Part shown: piece by piece, positions 1 to 8,313 of the stretch
Position numbering within the stretch: position 1 is the stretch's first letter
How the letters are laid out: every line of letters starts with the position of its first letter
Source of the DNA: Denitratimonas tolerans
Lineage (GTDB): Bacteria; Pseudomonadota; Gammaproteobacteria; Xanthomonadales; Xanthomonadaceae
Reading direction: 5' to 3'
DNA length: 64,000 bases
Assembly: GCF_037203605.1 (NCBI RefSeq)
Contig: NZ_JBBDHC010000009.1
Span: 1-64,000 of the forward strand
The notes under the pieces: model-generated
What the model saw: the letters and a program-made list of their open reading frames with translations, nothing else
Databases searched by the model: none
Told to the model about the DNA's origin: nothing
Made by a program: the position numbers and the translations under genes

Positions 1-195
1 GGCTTCACCGGGCACGAGCACCTGGAAGGCCACGATACCATCCACATGAACGGACGCCTCTACTGGCCCACGGGCGGGCGCATGGTGCAGGCCGACCCGA
101 TCATCACCGACATCTACAACCCGCAGAACTGGAACCCCTACAGCTACGTGCTCAACAACCCGCTGAACCTGACCGACCCGAGCGGGTACAGCTTC
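1..195 (+). repeat. Rhs core 3' block, copy 1 (direct repeat with 2419-2613)
   Basis: These 195 bases match 2419-2613 almost base for base at an offset of 2418. They encode the end of the Rhs core up to DPSGYSF. Divergence starts immediately afterwards, where the two toxin linkers part. Confidence 0.9.
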
Positions 196-1185
196 ATCAG
201 CAAGTACTGGCGTACGATCGCGGCGATCGTGATCACGATTTATGCTCCCTATGCCGCACCCTGGATTGGGCTGACATCGACTCAGGCGGTTATTGCAGGT
301 GGTTTTGTTGCTGGTGCGGTCCAGACCAACTCGCTCAGGGGCGGAATCTATGGGGCGTTCAGTGCGGGGATGTTCAACAAGATAGGAACAGTGTTCCAAG
401 GTATGTCTGCTACTGCGGGAACGGCGGGCACAGTCGGTCGCACGGGCCTGACCGCAGGCCAGTTCACCGCCAAGATCGTGGCACACGGCATGGCCGGCGG
501 AGTGATGAGCAGCCTGCAGGGCGGCAAGTTCGGGCACGGGTTTGCCAGTGCGGGATTCAGCGAGGCAGCCAGCCCCATCGTGGCAAGCCGGGGCGGCCCG
601 ATCAGTCAAGGCACTGCGGCGGCTGTGATAGGCGGAACGGCTTCGGCAATGACGGGAGGGAAGTTCGCCAATGGGGCGGTGACGGCGGCGTTCTCCTATG
701 CGTTCAATGAACTCATGCATTATGAGCGCACTGACTCTGGTGAAATGACGGTGCGTTCTCCGGGGGAGAGCATTGACACCGAACCATTGGTTAGTGCTGT
801 TGTTACCTCATTGGACGCGGGTGAAAATGCGGCCATGCACTGGGCTGGCATGGCGAACGAAACAGGAAACCCCTTTTATGATTTCCTCGGTGGGCTGGCG
901 AGCCTGTGGACACCAGATACTGCGTTTGCAACCGCAACGACACTGATTCCAATAGGCGGCGGAAGCTCTATAGGGGTGCGAGCCGGAAAGGAAATTAGAT
1001 TTGGTAAAAATCTTCGTATTGCCGTATTTGGAAACCGCACAGGGCACAAATACGGAGAGCTGCCACATTATCATAGAAGAGGGATTGATCCGAGGACGGG
1101 TGGGGTTATAGACGGCCAAGGCATAGGCCGTCATAGGCCTTGGGAACCGAAATCAACGGATCGCTATTTCTGGGATCGATTCTAA
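1..1185 (+). CDS. Rhs-family polymorphic toxin, C-terminal part (5' end outside window)
   Basis: The frame is open from base 1, so this is the 3' end of a larger rhs gene. Residues 1-65 carry the end of the Rhs core: a GRLYWPTGGRMVQADPI block, then NPLNLTDPSGYSF, the DPxG-type boundary where Rhs autoproteolysis usually releases the toxic tip. A Gly/Ala-rich linker follows (GGKFGHGF, TGGKFANGA), also found in the displaced tip downstream. The last 60 residues are the presumed toxin. They are rich in basic and aromatic residues, with a PHYHRR motif, then GIGRHRPWE and an aromatic C-terminus. I recall this motif set from other Rhs tips and suspect a nuclease, but the activity is not shown. The stop overlaps the next start (TAATG), as expected for a toxin/immunity pair. 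The linker and tip are less GC-rich than the core, consistent with an exchanged cassette. Confidence 0.85.
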   Translation, partial: GFTGHEHLEGHDTIHMNGRLYWPTGGRMVQADPIITDIYNPQNWNPYSYVLNNPLNLTDPSGYSFISKYWRTIAAIVITIYAPYAAPWIGLTSTQAVIAGGFVAGAVQTNSLRGGIYGAFSAGMFNKIGTVFQGMSATAGTAGTVGRTGLTAGQFTAKIVAHGMAGGVMSSLQGGKFGHGFASAGFSEAASPIVASRGGPISQGTAAAVIGGTASAMTGGKFANGAVTAAFSYAFNELMHYERTDSGEMTVRSPGESIDTEPLVSAVVTSLDAGENAAMHWAGMANETGNPFYDFLGGLASLWTPDTAFATATTLIPIGGGSSIGVRAGKEIRFGKNLRIAVFGNRTGHKYGELPHYHRRGIDPRTGGVIDGQGIGRHRPWEPKSTDRYFWDRF

Positions 1186-1535
1186 TGAAGCCTCCGTACT
1201 TCGTTGTTGAAGGCGACGATGTCAGCGTCTTCCAGAGTATTGACGCACTTGAACAGAGCTTGGAGTCTCCGGATATAGAATGCTATCGAGTGTTCGATGC
1301 AACCGGTCAAGTGCTAAATTTGATTTCTGACACCCCCCGATCAAGATATAAATTCCGTTTTGGTTTAGTGGCAATTGGCAAAGTCAAGGTGTCCCTCAAG
1401 GAGCCGCCGGAAACAGCGGTTGCTGAGCTCGTGCAAATTCTTTCAAACCATCTTGAACGATTGACTGGCCAGCCTACCAAAACAATTAACCTGAGCGATC
1501 TGATCCAAGAAATCGAACGGCAGGTTGGTGCCTGA
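1185..1535 (+). CDS. Putative immunity protein for the upstream Rhs tip
   Basis: A 116-residue soluble protein whose ATG overlaps the stop of the Rhs gene by one base (TAATG). That translational coupling is why this start was chosen over an in-frame TTG 45 bases upstream. It has no signal peptide or membrane segment, so it should be cytoplasmic. No family was recognised with certainty. Position, size and below-average GC are those of Rhs immunity genes, which neutralise the toxin encoded just upstream. Displaced Rhs core sequence begins about 70 bases after its stop, so the gene is confined between two rhs pieces. Confidence 0.6.
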   Translation: MKPPYFVVEGDDVSVFQSIDALEQSLESPDIECYRVFDATGQVLNLISDTPRSRYKFRFGLVAIGKVKVSLKEPPETAVAELVQILSNHLERLTGQPTKTINLSDLIQEIERQVGA

Positions 1536-1602
1536 TTGGATCCGGCAAGATAGGATGGGGTCATGGGGATTGCGTCCCGTGACCCTTCCACACGACTGGA
1601 TA

Positions 1603-2075
1603 TACGACGGTGCCGACCGCCTCACCCTGGGCTGGTTCGAGTACGTGGGCACCACCTGGTACTCGGCCAACGCGACGTACGTGAACCCCGACGCCGCCGC
1701 GCCCGCGAACCTGAGCTTCTATGCCCAGTACGACAAGCTCGGCAACCTCTGCCGCAAGTACCAGTTCGGCCTGTTCGCGCAGTACGGCTACGCCGGCCGC
1801 GCCGGCTGCGGCACCGCCGGCAACCCCGGCAGCGGCAGCAGCTCCGCCACGCTCAGCGCGCACCAGACCCAGAGCCTGTTCATTCCCGGGCTGATCACGA
1901 TCGCCAACCAGCACGATGCGCGCGGCAACATGACCAGCGCGGACAGCCTGCGGTTCTATGCCTACAACGCCCTCAACCAGGCCACCGAAGTGCGTCGGGT
2001 GGCGAGCGTGGGCTCGTCGGACATCACGATCCGCGCGCGCTTTGCCTACGGCGTGGACGGCGCGCGCTACCGGCG
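1603..2075 (+). repeat. Rhs core block, copy A (direct repeat with 4708-5180)
   Basis: About 473 bases nearly identical to 4708-5180 (offset 3105), with only scattered differences such as AACGCC/AGCGCC and ACGATC/ACGCTC. It encodes YD-repeat core sequence. Confidence 0.92.
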
Positions 2076-2418
2076 CATCGACGATGGCAGCAGCGCGGGC
2101 GGCACCACCACGACCACGATCATCGGCGCCGTGGAGCGGCTGCAGAAGCCGGGCGGTGCGATCCAGTGGCGTCGCACGATCGGCAGCACCGCCATCGTGA
2201 GCTACAGCGGCGATCAGCTCGTGGGCGGCATCACCCAGGCCGCGGGCGCGGGCACGGTACGCCACCAGTTCAGCGACCGGCTGGGCTCGGTGCAGGTGAT
2301 CGGCCTGGTCAGCGGCTCGAGCGTGACGGTGCAGGAGCGTCTGGACAGCGGTGCCGACGGCCAGTGGCGCACGCCCGATCCGCCGTTCGGCAAGGCCGGC
2401 TCGTCCCACACCCCGCGC

Positions 2419-2613
2419 GGCTTCACCGGGCACGAGCACCTGGAAGGCCACGACACGATTCACATGAACGGACGCCTCTACTGGCCCACGGGCGGCCGCA
2501 TGGTGCAGGCCGACCCGATCATCACCGAGATCTACAACCCGCAGAACTGGAACCCCTACAGCTACGTGCTCAACAACCCGCTGAACCTGACGGACCCGAG
2601 CGGGTACAGCTTC
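2419..2613 (+). repeat. Rhs core 3' block, copy 2 (direct repeat with 1-195)
   Basis: Nearly identical to bases 1-195. The match ends at the GYSF codons, the junction between core and exchangeable tip. Confidence 0.9.
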
Positions 2614-3623
2614 CTCGACAGACTGCTGAACCCGTTCAAGAGCGCGATCCGCTCGGTGATGCGCGCGCTCGGGCCGGACGTCTCCGGCGCGCTCATCGGT
2701 GCCTGCTCGTTCGTCCCCGGCGCGTGGTCGATCGCCTGCGCCGCGGGCGCAGGCTACGATCACGCCAGAGCCTTCGGGGCAAGTTCCTCGGACGCGCGCC
2801 GCAGCGGCGTGGCGGCGGCGTTCGTGGCGACGGTGGCGTGGGGCGTGAAGAAATACGGCGGAAACCTCGGCCCAACGAGCCGGATAGCGATCGCCGCCAC
2901 CAGCGGCGGGGTGGCGAGCGTGATCCAGGGCGGCAAGTTCGGGCACGGTTTCGTGAGCGCCGGCGTGACGGCCCGGGCGTCGCCGTACGTGAGCAACATG
3001 GGTGACGTGTTCGGCACCGCAGCCTCGGCCATCATCGGCGGCACGGTGTCGGAAATGACCGGCGGCAAGTTCGCCAACGGGGCGAGATCGGGGGCGTTTG
3101 CGTATGTGGTTGGCAAGGCTATGCAGCGAGCATCGAGTGGTGCCGCAAGAGATGCTGGTACTAAGACTAGCGAAGATAATCCGAGAGTGGGTTTGCTGGC
3201 TGCAGAAGAGGCGCGAGCCGCGTTATATGACGCCGGTGTTCTTAGCAAGATCTATAAAGGTGACTTTAAAGTCGCGAGTGAAGATTGGGCTAGATTAGTT
3301 GATCCAATAGCGAGAAAGTACAATGTGGAGATTAGCTCGCTGCTTTATCAGATTGGCGAAAATTTGTTTGTATATGCCGCACCCTATAGTGATGGAAATT
3401 CCAGTCAGGTCATTGTTCGCGCTGGCCCGCGACTACCGGAGCAGTACGGTGGGAAGATCATTGGGTATATTCATACTCACCCAAGTTCCGCGGCTTTGAG
3501 TTCGGATGATAGGAGTATTGCATGGGATATGCGTGAGAGCGCCGGGCACACAGTTTATGCAATCTCTGTCTATCGGGGAGCGCCAGGCACGGTCTGGGAT
3601 ACATTCAATCGAAGGGATATTTT

Positions 3624-4139
3624 ATGGAAAGACTTCTGATCCAACTGCTCATCGGGGTGGGGTTGTTGGTTCCGCCTCCTTGTTTAGCCGAGTCCGGAAA
3701 GGCAGAACCTGCGATACGGCATTGCTCGAAGACGGGCGGGGTGGATAATGAAAAATGTTATGTGGATAGCTATGAGCTAATTTCGCGATCAGGATCATAT
3801 TGCAACATTACTGTCAGTACGTTTGGGTATTTACAACACAACTGGGCGGGTATTCTCCTTTATTCTGATGAATCAAGAGCAAAGCACCAGTGGATTCCCG
3901 GAACAATTTCCGTTGAGGATAATATTCAGAAGATCTTGTCCAAAAAACTCGGTGAGTACGGGGGCGGAGCATATTCCGCAATCAGAGGGACTTTTATTTG
4001 TGGCAAGCCACACCTCCAGGATGAAGTTGGTGTGGGTCGGCTCGTTGAAGTTAAGTCGATAGAGTTGTTTTCACTGGATCACCAGGGAAACTCCGTGAGG
4101 CACCCCGTCTCCCTTACGGACGCGGGTGGGCATGAGTGA
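3624..4139 (+). CDS. Secreted putative immunity protein for the JAMM-like Rhs tip
   Basis: 171 residues. The N-terminus has a typical Sec signal (MERLLIQLLIGVGLLV, then a short polar region) with a likely signal peptidase I cut after CLA near residue 22. The cysteine there lacks a proper lipobox, so a periplasmic protein is more likely than a lipoprotein. The mature part has four cysteines that could form disulfides and no recognised domain. Its start lies inside the last codons of the displaced toxin gene, and it shares that gene's lower GC. A periplasmic immunity protein would imply that the toxin acts, or is intercepted, in the periplasm. The function is inferred from position only. Confidence 0.6.
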   Translation: MERLLIQLLIGVGLLVPPPCLAESGKAEPAIRHCSKTGGVDNEKCYVDSYELISRSGSYCNITVSTFGYLQHNWAGILLYSDESRAKHQWIPGTISVEDNIQKILSKKLGEYGGGAYSAIRGTFICGKPHLQDEVGVGRLVEVKSIELFSLDHQGNSVRHPVSLTDAGGHE

Positions 4140-4152
4140 CAACGTTGAGCAA

Positions 4153-4187
4153 GTAGGGCGGAACCCGCTATGCGGATTCCGCCGCTA
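4153..4187 (+). repeat. REP-like palindrome, single unit
   Basis: An imperfect palindrome, GTAGGGCGGAACCCGC ... GCGGATTCCGCCGCTAC. The same GGCGGAACCCGC unit recurs as paired copies at 53585-53661 and 61261-61340, so this is a dispersed REP-like family. It lies between the orphan immunity gene and the Rhs remnant. Confidence 0.7.
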
Positions 4188-4200
4188 CAGGTAGCTACCG

Positions 4201-5262
4201 ATGCCCAGCCTCGCCCCTTCGATCATCACGGATCGCCACGCGCGTCGTCAGCGGCATGACCGAAGCGCGCCATCACCGCATCGGCGATGGCGCAGCCGCG
4301 ACAGCACCATGGACGCACGCACCTGCCGCGAGCAGACCCGGTACGACGGCTACGGCCGGGCCTGGAAAACGCGCGATGCCAGCGGCGGATGGCTCAAGCA
4401 GCAGTTCGATGCGCGCGGGTTTGCCACGCGCCTGTGCGACTCCACCGAGGCGGACACCGCGCCCAGCTGCGGCACCGCGTTCCATGCCACCGTGGACGAG
4501 GTGGACGCGCGCGGCGCGGTGCTGGTGGAGCGGCGCGGTTCCAGCGTCGGCCCCACCATCGCGCGCAGCTACGATGCCCTCAACGGCCAGCTGGTGGGCG
4601 TATGCACGGGGCCCGGCTGCGGGGTGCAGAACAGCGCCTACGGCTACGACAACAAGGGCCAGCTCACGAGCCGGGAAGAGGCCGGGCGCTACAAGGAGCG
4701 CTTCCAGTACGACGGTGCCGACCGCCTCACCCTGGGCTGGTTCGAGTACGTGGGCACCACCTGGTACTCGGCCAACGCGACGTACGTGAACCCCGACGCC
4801 GCCGCGCCCGCGAACCTGAGCTTCTATGCCCAGTACGACAAGCTCGGCAACCTCTGCCGCAAGTACCAGTTCGGCCTGTTCGCGCAGTACGGCTACGCCG
4901 GCCGCGCCGGCTGCGGCACCGCCGGCAACCCCGGCAGCGGCAGCAGCTCCGCCACGCTCAGCGCGCACCAGACCCAGAGCCTGTTCATTCCCGGGCTGAT
5001 CACGATCGCCAACCAGCACGATGCGCGCGGCAACATGACCAGCGCGGACAGCCTGCGGTTCTATGCGTACAGCGCCCTCAACCAGGCCACCGAAGTGCGG
5101 CGGGTGGCGAGCGTGGGCTCGTCGGACATCACGCTCCGCGCGCGCTTTGCCTACGGCGTGGACGGCGCGCGCTACCGGCGTATCGCGAAGAAGGAAGGCG
5201 TCGGCCGCACCCGGCGCTGGCCGGCATCACGACCGCCGCCGATGGCTTACTTGAAGTTGTAG
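4201..5262 (+). pseudogene. Rhs core remnant, truncated at both ends
   Basis: The open frame encodes YD-repeat Rhs core sequence from about 4290 (REQTRYDGYGRAWKTRD) to 5180. Similarity then stops and the frame runs about 80 bases into unrelated sequence against the convergent DUF481 gene. It lacks the Rhs N-terminus, the core end, the DPxG cleavage region and any toxin. Bases 4708-5180 duplicate 1603-2075. The upstream 400 bases show what core sequence preceded the shared block in the ancestral gene. Probably left by recombination or deletion among tandem rhs copies; not expected to make a functional protein. Confidence 0.75.
4708..5180 (+). repeat. Rhs core block, copy B (direct repeat with 1603-2075)
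   Basis: Second copy of the 473-base core block. Identity with copy A ends at the ARYRRI codons, marking the deletion or rearrangement breakpoint. Confidence 0.92.
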
Positions 5263-6002
5263 ACCAGATTGACCTTGGTCAGGCGGTCGGTCTTCTCGAT
5301 GCCGGGGCCGACGTCGGTGTTGTGGCGCACGTCGAAGCCGGCCTTCAGTGCCAGCTTCGAGTTCATCGCCACGGCGATGCCGAATTCGTTGCTCACGAAG
5401 GTGTTGTCGCTTCCGGCTTCGACCAGCAGGGTGTCGAACAGCGAGGTGTTGGCGGTGAGCATGTGCTTGTAGCCCAGCAGGCCGCGGCCGATGAAGTCGC
5501 TCTGGGTTTCGCCGGTGAGCGCGTCCTTGGCGCGGCGGTAGCCGGGGCCGATTTCCGTGACCAGATTGGTGCGCGCATTGTTGATGAACGTGTGGCCGTA
5601 GCCGATCGAGAACGTGGTCTGGTGCTCGTAGGGCGCGAAGTCGTCGTTCTCGTAGCGCAGCGCGGCAACCCACGAGCTGACCTCGTTCATCTTGACCGCG
5701 CTGCTGGCACCGAACTCATAGCGGTTGGCCGAGGTCTGCATGAACTTCTCGGGGACGCCATCGCCGTCGACGTCGGCGCTGACCTCGGACTTGTTGCGCA
5801 GCGCCGAGAAATAGAACGCGTGTTTCCAGCGGTCGTCCTCCTTGGCGAAGGCGATCTTGCCGTTGGCGTTGTCGGACTTGGCATTGCCGCGTGCCATCGC
5901 CAGACCGAACTCGCCGGTGCCCGACCAGCCGCCGTCGGTGGCGGACGCCGCGAGCGGCAGACAGGCCAGCACGGCGGCGGCCAGGAGGGTCTTCTTCGTC
6001 AT
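5247..6002 (-). CDS. DUF481 (YdiY-like) outer-membrane protein
   Basis: 251 residues. It begins with a Sec signal (MTKKTLLAAAVLACLPLAASA, cut near residue 20), followed by repeated amphipathic beta strands and the C-terminal LVYNFK, a typical beta-barrel ending in an aromatic. Strand patterns such as SIGYGHTFINNARTNLVTEIGPGYR fit the DUF481 family of salt-induced or uncharacterised outer-membrane proteins. The start at 6002 was preferred over an in-frame one 14 codons upstream because it directly begins the signal peptide and has a GGAGAATCAC ribosome site. It is convergent with the rhs remnant. The molecular function of the family is unknown. Confidence 0.8.
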   Translation of the reverse strand: MTKKTLLAAAVLACLPLAASATDGGWSGTGEFGLAMARGNAKSDNANGKIAFAKEDDRWKHAFYFSALRNKSEVSADVDGDGVPEKFMQTSANRYEFGASSAVKMNEVSSWVAALRYENDDFAPYEHQTTFSIGYGHTFINNARTNLVTEIGPGYRRAKDALTGETQSDFIGRGLLGYKHMLTANTSLFDTLLVEAGSDNTFVSNEFGIAVAMNSKLALKAGFDVRHNTDVGPGIEKTDRLTKVNLVYNFK

Positions 6003-6184
6003 TGTGATTCTCCGTGTGTGGGGCCGATGCGCCGCAGGGCGCAAGGCCCGGCGATGCTACCGACTGCGCCTGATGCGCAAGTGAACCGGAAGCGTTGCGT
6101 TCAGTGTCGATTCTGCGTTCCGCAACCGAGCGAGCCGGGGCCCCGGAGTATCATGGCGTGTCGTGTTTTCTGTTCACTGGTGCC

Positions 6185-6631
6185 ATGAGCCGCGTCTGTT
6201 TCCTGCTTTTCATTGTCCTGGTCATCGCGACCGGGAACGCGAACGCCGGGTTCCACGCCGGCGCGGCGTGGGTCGATGAAATCGACGGCGTGGCCAGCCA
6301 TGCGCTGACCTTGAGCTGGGAAACGCCGACGCGGCATCCCTGGGAGTTCATGCTGGGGTACATCGCAGCGCGCAACGCGGCTGCGGCGCGCACGCCGGAC
6401 GTCTACTTCGGTTCGGTTTCCAAGCGCTTCACCTGGCGCGGCTGGTTCGTGCAGGGCGGCATCGCGGCCACCAATTCCGAAACCGAGGCGCTCTCCAGGC
6501 ACTGGCAGTTCCAGACCGGCATCGGCTACCGCTACCAGCGCCTGACCTTTTCCCTGCGCCATCTCTCCAACGCCAATACCGGTGGCCGCAACCGCGGCGA
6601 GAACCTGCTGCTCGTGCAGTACGGTTTCTGA
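6185..6631 (+). CDS. PagL-like lipid A 3-O-deacylase (outer-membrane enzyme)
   Basis: 148 residues with a signal peptide (MSRVCFLLFIVLVIATGNANA), then a small eight-strand-type barrel of alternating hydrophobic residues ending in QYGF. Near the C-terminus is RHLSNANTGGRNRGEN, which matches the PagL signature HxSNAx(5)N: His126 and Ser128 fit the catalytic His and Ser, and Glu139 lies close to the position of the catalytic Glu. PagL removes the 3-linked acyl chain of lipid A in the outer membrane and so modulates endotoxin structure. The start was chosen because it opens directly on the signal peptide; an in-frame start 30 codons upstream adds non-conserved sequence. Confidence in the family is good; substrate specificity is inferred. 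Confidence 0.78.
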   Translation: MSRVCFLLFIVLVIATGNANAGFHAGAAWVDEIDGVASHALTLSWETPTRHPWEFMLGYIAARNAAAARTPDVYFGSVSKRFTWRGWFVQGGIAATNSETEALSRHWQFQTGIGYRYQRLTFSLRHLSNANTGGRNRGENLLLVQYGF

Positions 6632-6705
6632 GGGCAGGAAAGGGGAGTCGGAACATCCGGCATCTTCGGCCGCCACGTTCGATTCCCGATTCCTCACTCC
6701 CGCCA

Positions 6706-7347
6706 TCAACGGCAGCCGTTGCGGCGCTCGCGGTCGATCAGGCGGATCAGCTCGGCGTCGCCCATCGGATCGTTGCGCTGCGAGAGGTCGCGGATCTTGC
6801 TGACGGTATCGGGGCAGGGATGGTAGTTGCCGCCGAACAGGCTTCCGATCATCGCCACGAGTTTTTCCGGCGACATGCCCTCGTGCAGCACCACCGCGCG
6901 CGGCGTGAATGGTTCGGCGCGTCCGGGCAGCGGCTCGGCGCGGTGCTGCAGGAAGTCGCGCGCGGCCGTGTCGCCGCGCGCTTCGCGCCGCGCGCCCGCG
7001 CGCAGCGCGTCCAGCAGCCGCACGCTGTCGGCGTCGGAGAGCCGGGGCGGCACGACGTCGCGTGACGGTGCCGGATCGGGTGGTGCCGAGGGCGTTGCCT
7101 GCGGTCGTGGTGAAGCCTTTGCCGCATGCCGGCGCGGTGGTGCTGCCGGGAACGGCGGCGGTGGACTCGCCGCCGAGGGGCGGTCGGCCGCCAGGAAAAC
7201 AACCTCGAGCGCCGCGTCAGGCGCGGGCTCCGACCGCCGCTCCTGCGACAGCCACAGTCCGAATCCCAGGTGGCCCGTGATGACGAGCGCGAGCACCGCA
7301 GCCTGCGGTGCCCGCGCCAGCCACCGATCATCCTTGACCGACACCAT
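6706..7347 (-). CDS. Membrane-anchored Pro-rich protein of unknown function
   Basis: 213 residues, not recognised. A single hydrophobic segment (about residues 15-33, AAVLALVITGHLGFGLWL) is followed by a long Pro/Ala-rich stretch, as in TonB-like or cell-wall-spanning anchors. A globular C-terminus of about 110 residues contains a YHPCPDTV segment and ends in a second cysteine (NGCR), so a disulfide is possible. The ATG at 7347 was chosen for its strong GGAGGGG ribosome site; a GTG nine codons upstream is also open. It is co-oriented with the membrane protein and secretion ATPase that follow it in coordinates, but is separated from them by about 100 bases. Confidence 0.65.
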   Translation of the reverse strand: MVSVKDDRWLARAPQAAVLALVITGHLGFGLWLSQERRSEPAPDAALEVVFLAADRPSAASPPPPFPAAPPRRHAAKASPRPQATPSAPPDPAPSRDVVPPRLSDADSVRLLDALRAGARREARGDTAARDFLQHRAEPLPGRAEPFTPRAVVLHEGMSPEKLVAMIGSLFGGNYHPCPDTVSKIRDLSQRNDPMGDAELIRLIDRERRNGCR

Positions 7348-7443
7348 CCCACCCCTCCATTTCGGGCGCGCCACCCTAGGGGGGCGTGGATTAGGCGCGG
7401 GTTAACCGGATGCAAAGTTTCCGTTGGACAGGCGTTTCTGCCC

Positions 7444-8253
7444 TCACGCCACCATGCCGCCGCCGTCCCGCGGCGGTTCGGCGGAGTCGGCTTCCGGCAG
7501 CGCCGGCGCCTCCCTGGTGGTGTCGCCGCCGACAACGTCCTTCCAGGCCAGGTACATCGAGGCACCCGCGATGGGGGTGACCAGGATCGAGGTGACGAAC
7601 TGGCCGAGCAGGCTGGAAATGACCGACAACACGGCCATCAGGAGGATGGCCGCCCCCAACAGCACCAGCAGATAAAGCAGGATCGCGCCGACGTTGTCGC
7701 GGCTGGCGTGCAGGCTGCGGCGCATCGCGGCGAAGGCGTCCTTCTCGCCGAAGACCACGTCGGGAATCGCGAAAAAGGTCACCGCAAACACCACGATCAT
7801 CAGTGCCACCACCACCAGGCCCAGCACGAAGGCCCCGGCACCCGCCGCGCCCAGCAGGGCTTCGGGCCGTTCCAGTATCGCGGACGCGCCCGCGCCCGCC
7901 AGCGCCACGCCGATCCAGATGGCGATGAGGACCGCCGCGATGAAGCCCGCCACCACGCTCGGCAGGCACAAAATCAGCAGCGGCCCGATGCGGCCTTCTT
8001 CCTTGAAGCCCTGGAACAGGTGGGCGAGCTCGGCGGTTTCCCCGCGCGACTGCGCGCGCGCCGCCCAGGCGATGCCGGCGTAGAGCGTCGGCGAGATCAC
8101 CGCCAGCACCAGCGAGCCCAGGATCGGCAGGGTGCCGATCAGGGTGACGATCAGCCCCATCAGCAGGAAGGCGGCCGGGTTCTTGCGTATCAGCTCCACC
8201 GCGCCGGTGAGCCAGGCGATGCCGTTTGCGGCGGGTACGTTGCGTGCGGTCAT
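7444..8253 (-). CDS. BPSS1780-family integral membrane protein
   Basis: 269 residues with about six hydrophobic segments (roughly residues 28-55, 92-120, 132-165, 188-215 and a shorter one near 220-240), and an acidic or polar tail. The layout (N-terminal AWLTGAVELIRKNPAAFLLMG, then long membrane helices with few charges) matches the BPSS1780 group of uncharacterised inner-membrane proteins, common in beta- and gammaproteobacteria. A GGAGAA ribosome site precedes the ATG. No catalytic motif is visible. The family name is from memory; the function is unknown. Confidence 0.7.
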   Translation of the reverse strand: MTARNVPAANGIAWLTGAVELIRKNPAAFLLMGLIVTLIGTLPILGSLVLAVISPTLYAGIAWAARAQSRGETAELAHLFQGFKEEGRIGPLLILCLPSVVAGFIAAVLIAIWIGVALAGAGASAILERPEALLGAAGAGAFVLGLVVVALMIVVFAVTFFAIPDVVFGEKDAFAAMRRSLHASRDNVGAILLYLLVLLGAAILLMAVLSVISSLLGQFVTSILVTPIAGASMYLAWKDVVGGDTTREAPALPEADSAEPPRDGGGMVA

Positions 8254-8313
8254 GGGATTCTCCGAAAAGTGCGCAAAACGGGCGGGATGATGGCAGGACG
8301 CGATGACCGGACG

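Larger units (their letters stand above)
1603..3639 (+). pseudogene. Displaced (orphan) Rhs tip: partial core plus JAMM-like toxin domain
   Basis: Open from TTG 1525 or ATG 1555, but Rhs homology begins abruptly at about 1603 inside a YD-repeat (YDGADRLTLGWFEY). There is no N-terminus, signal or PAAR region, so this is a promoterless tip waiting for recombination rather than a full gene. It continues through the core boundary (DPSGYSF near 2610) and a hydrophobic Gly/Ala linker into a tip of about 130 residues. The tip contains IIGYIHTHPSS followed by SSDDRS: an HxHP-x(n)-SxxD arrangement typical of JAB/JAMM metallopeptidase-like domains, also seen in DUF4329-type Rhs tips. The rest of the tip is AT-richer than the core. 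The stop overlaps the next gene by 16 bases. Known Rhs biology suggests it can replace the tip of the upstream gene by recombination in the shared core; activity is inferred. Confidence 0.75.

Noticed and set aside
1561..2946. Long minus-strand open frame opposite the displaced Rhs tip
   Set aside because: Arg/Ala/Val/His-rich product without domains; it mirrors the codon bias of the real gene on the other strand.
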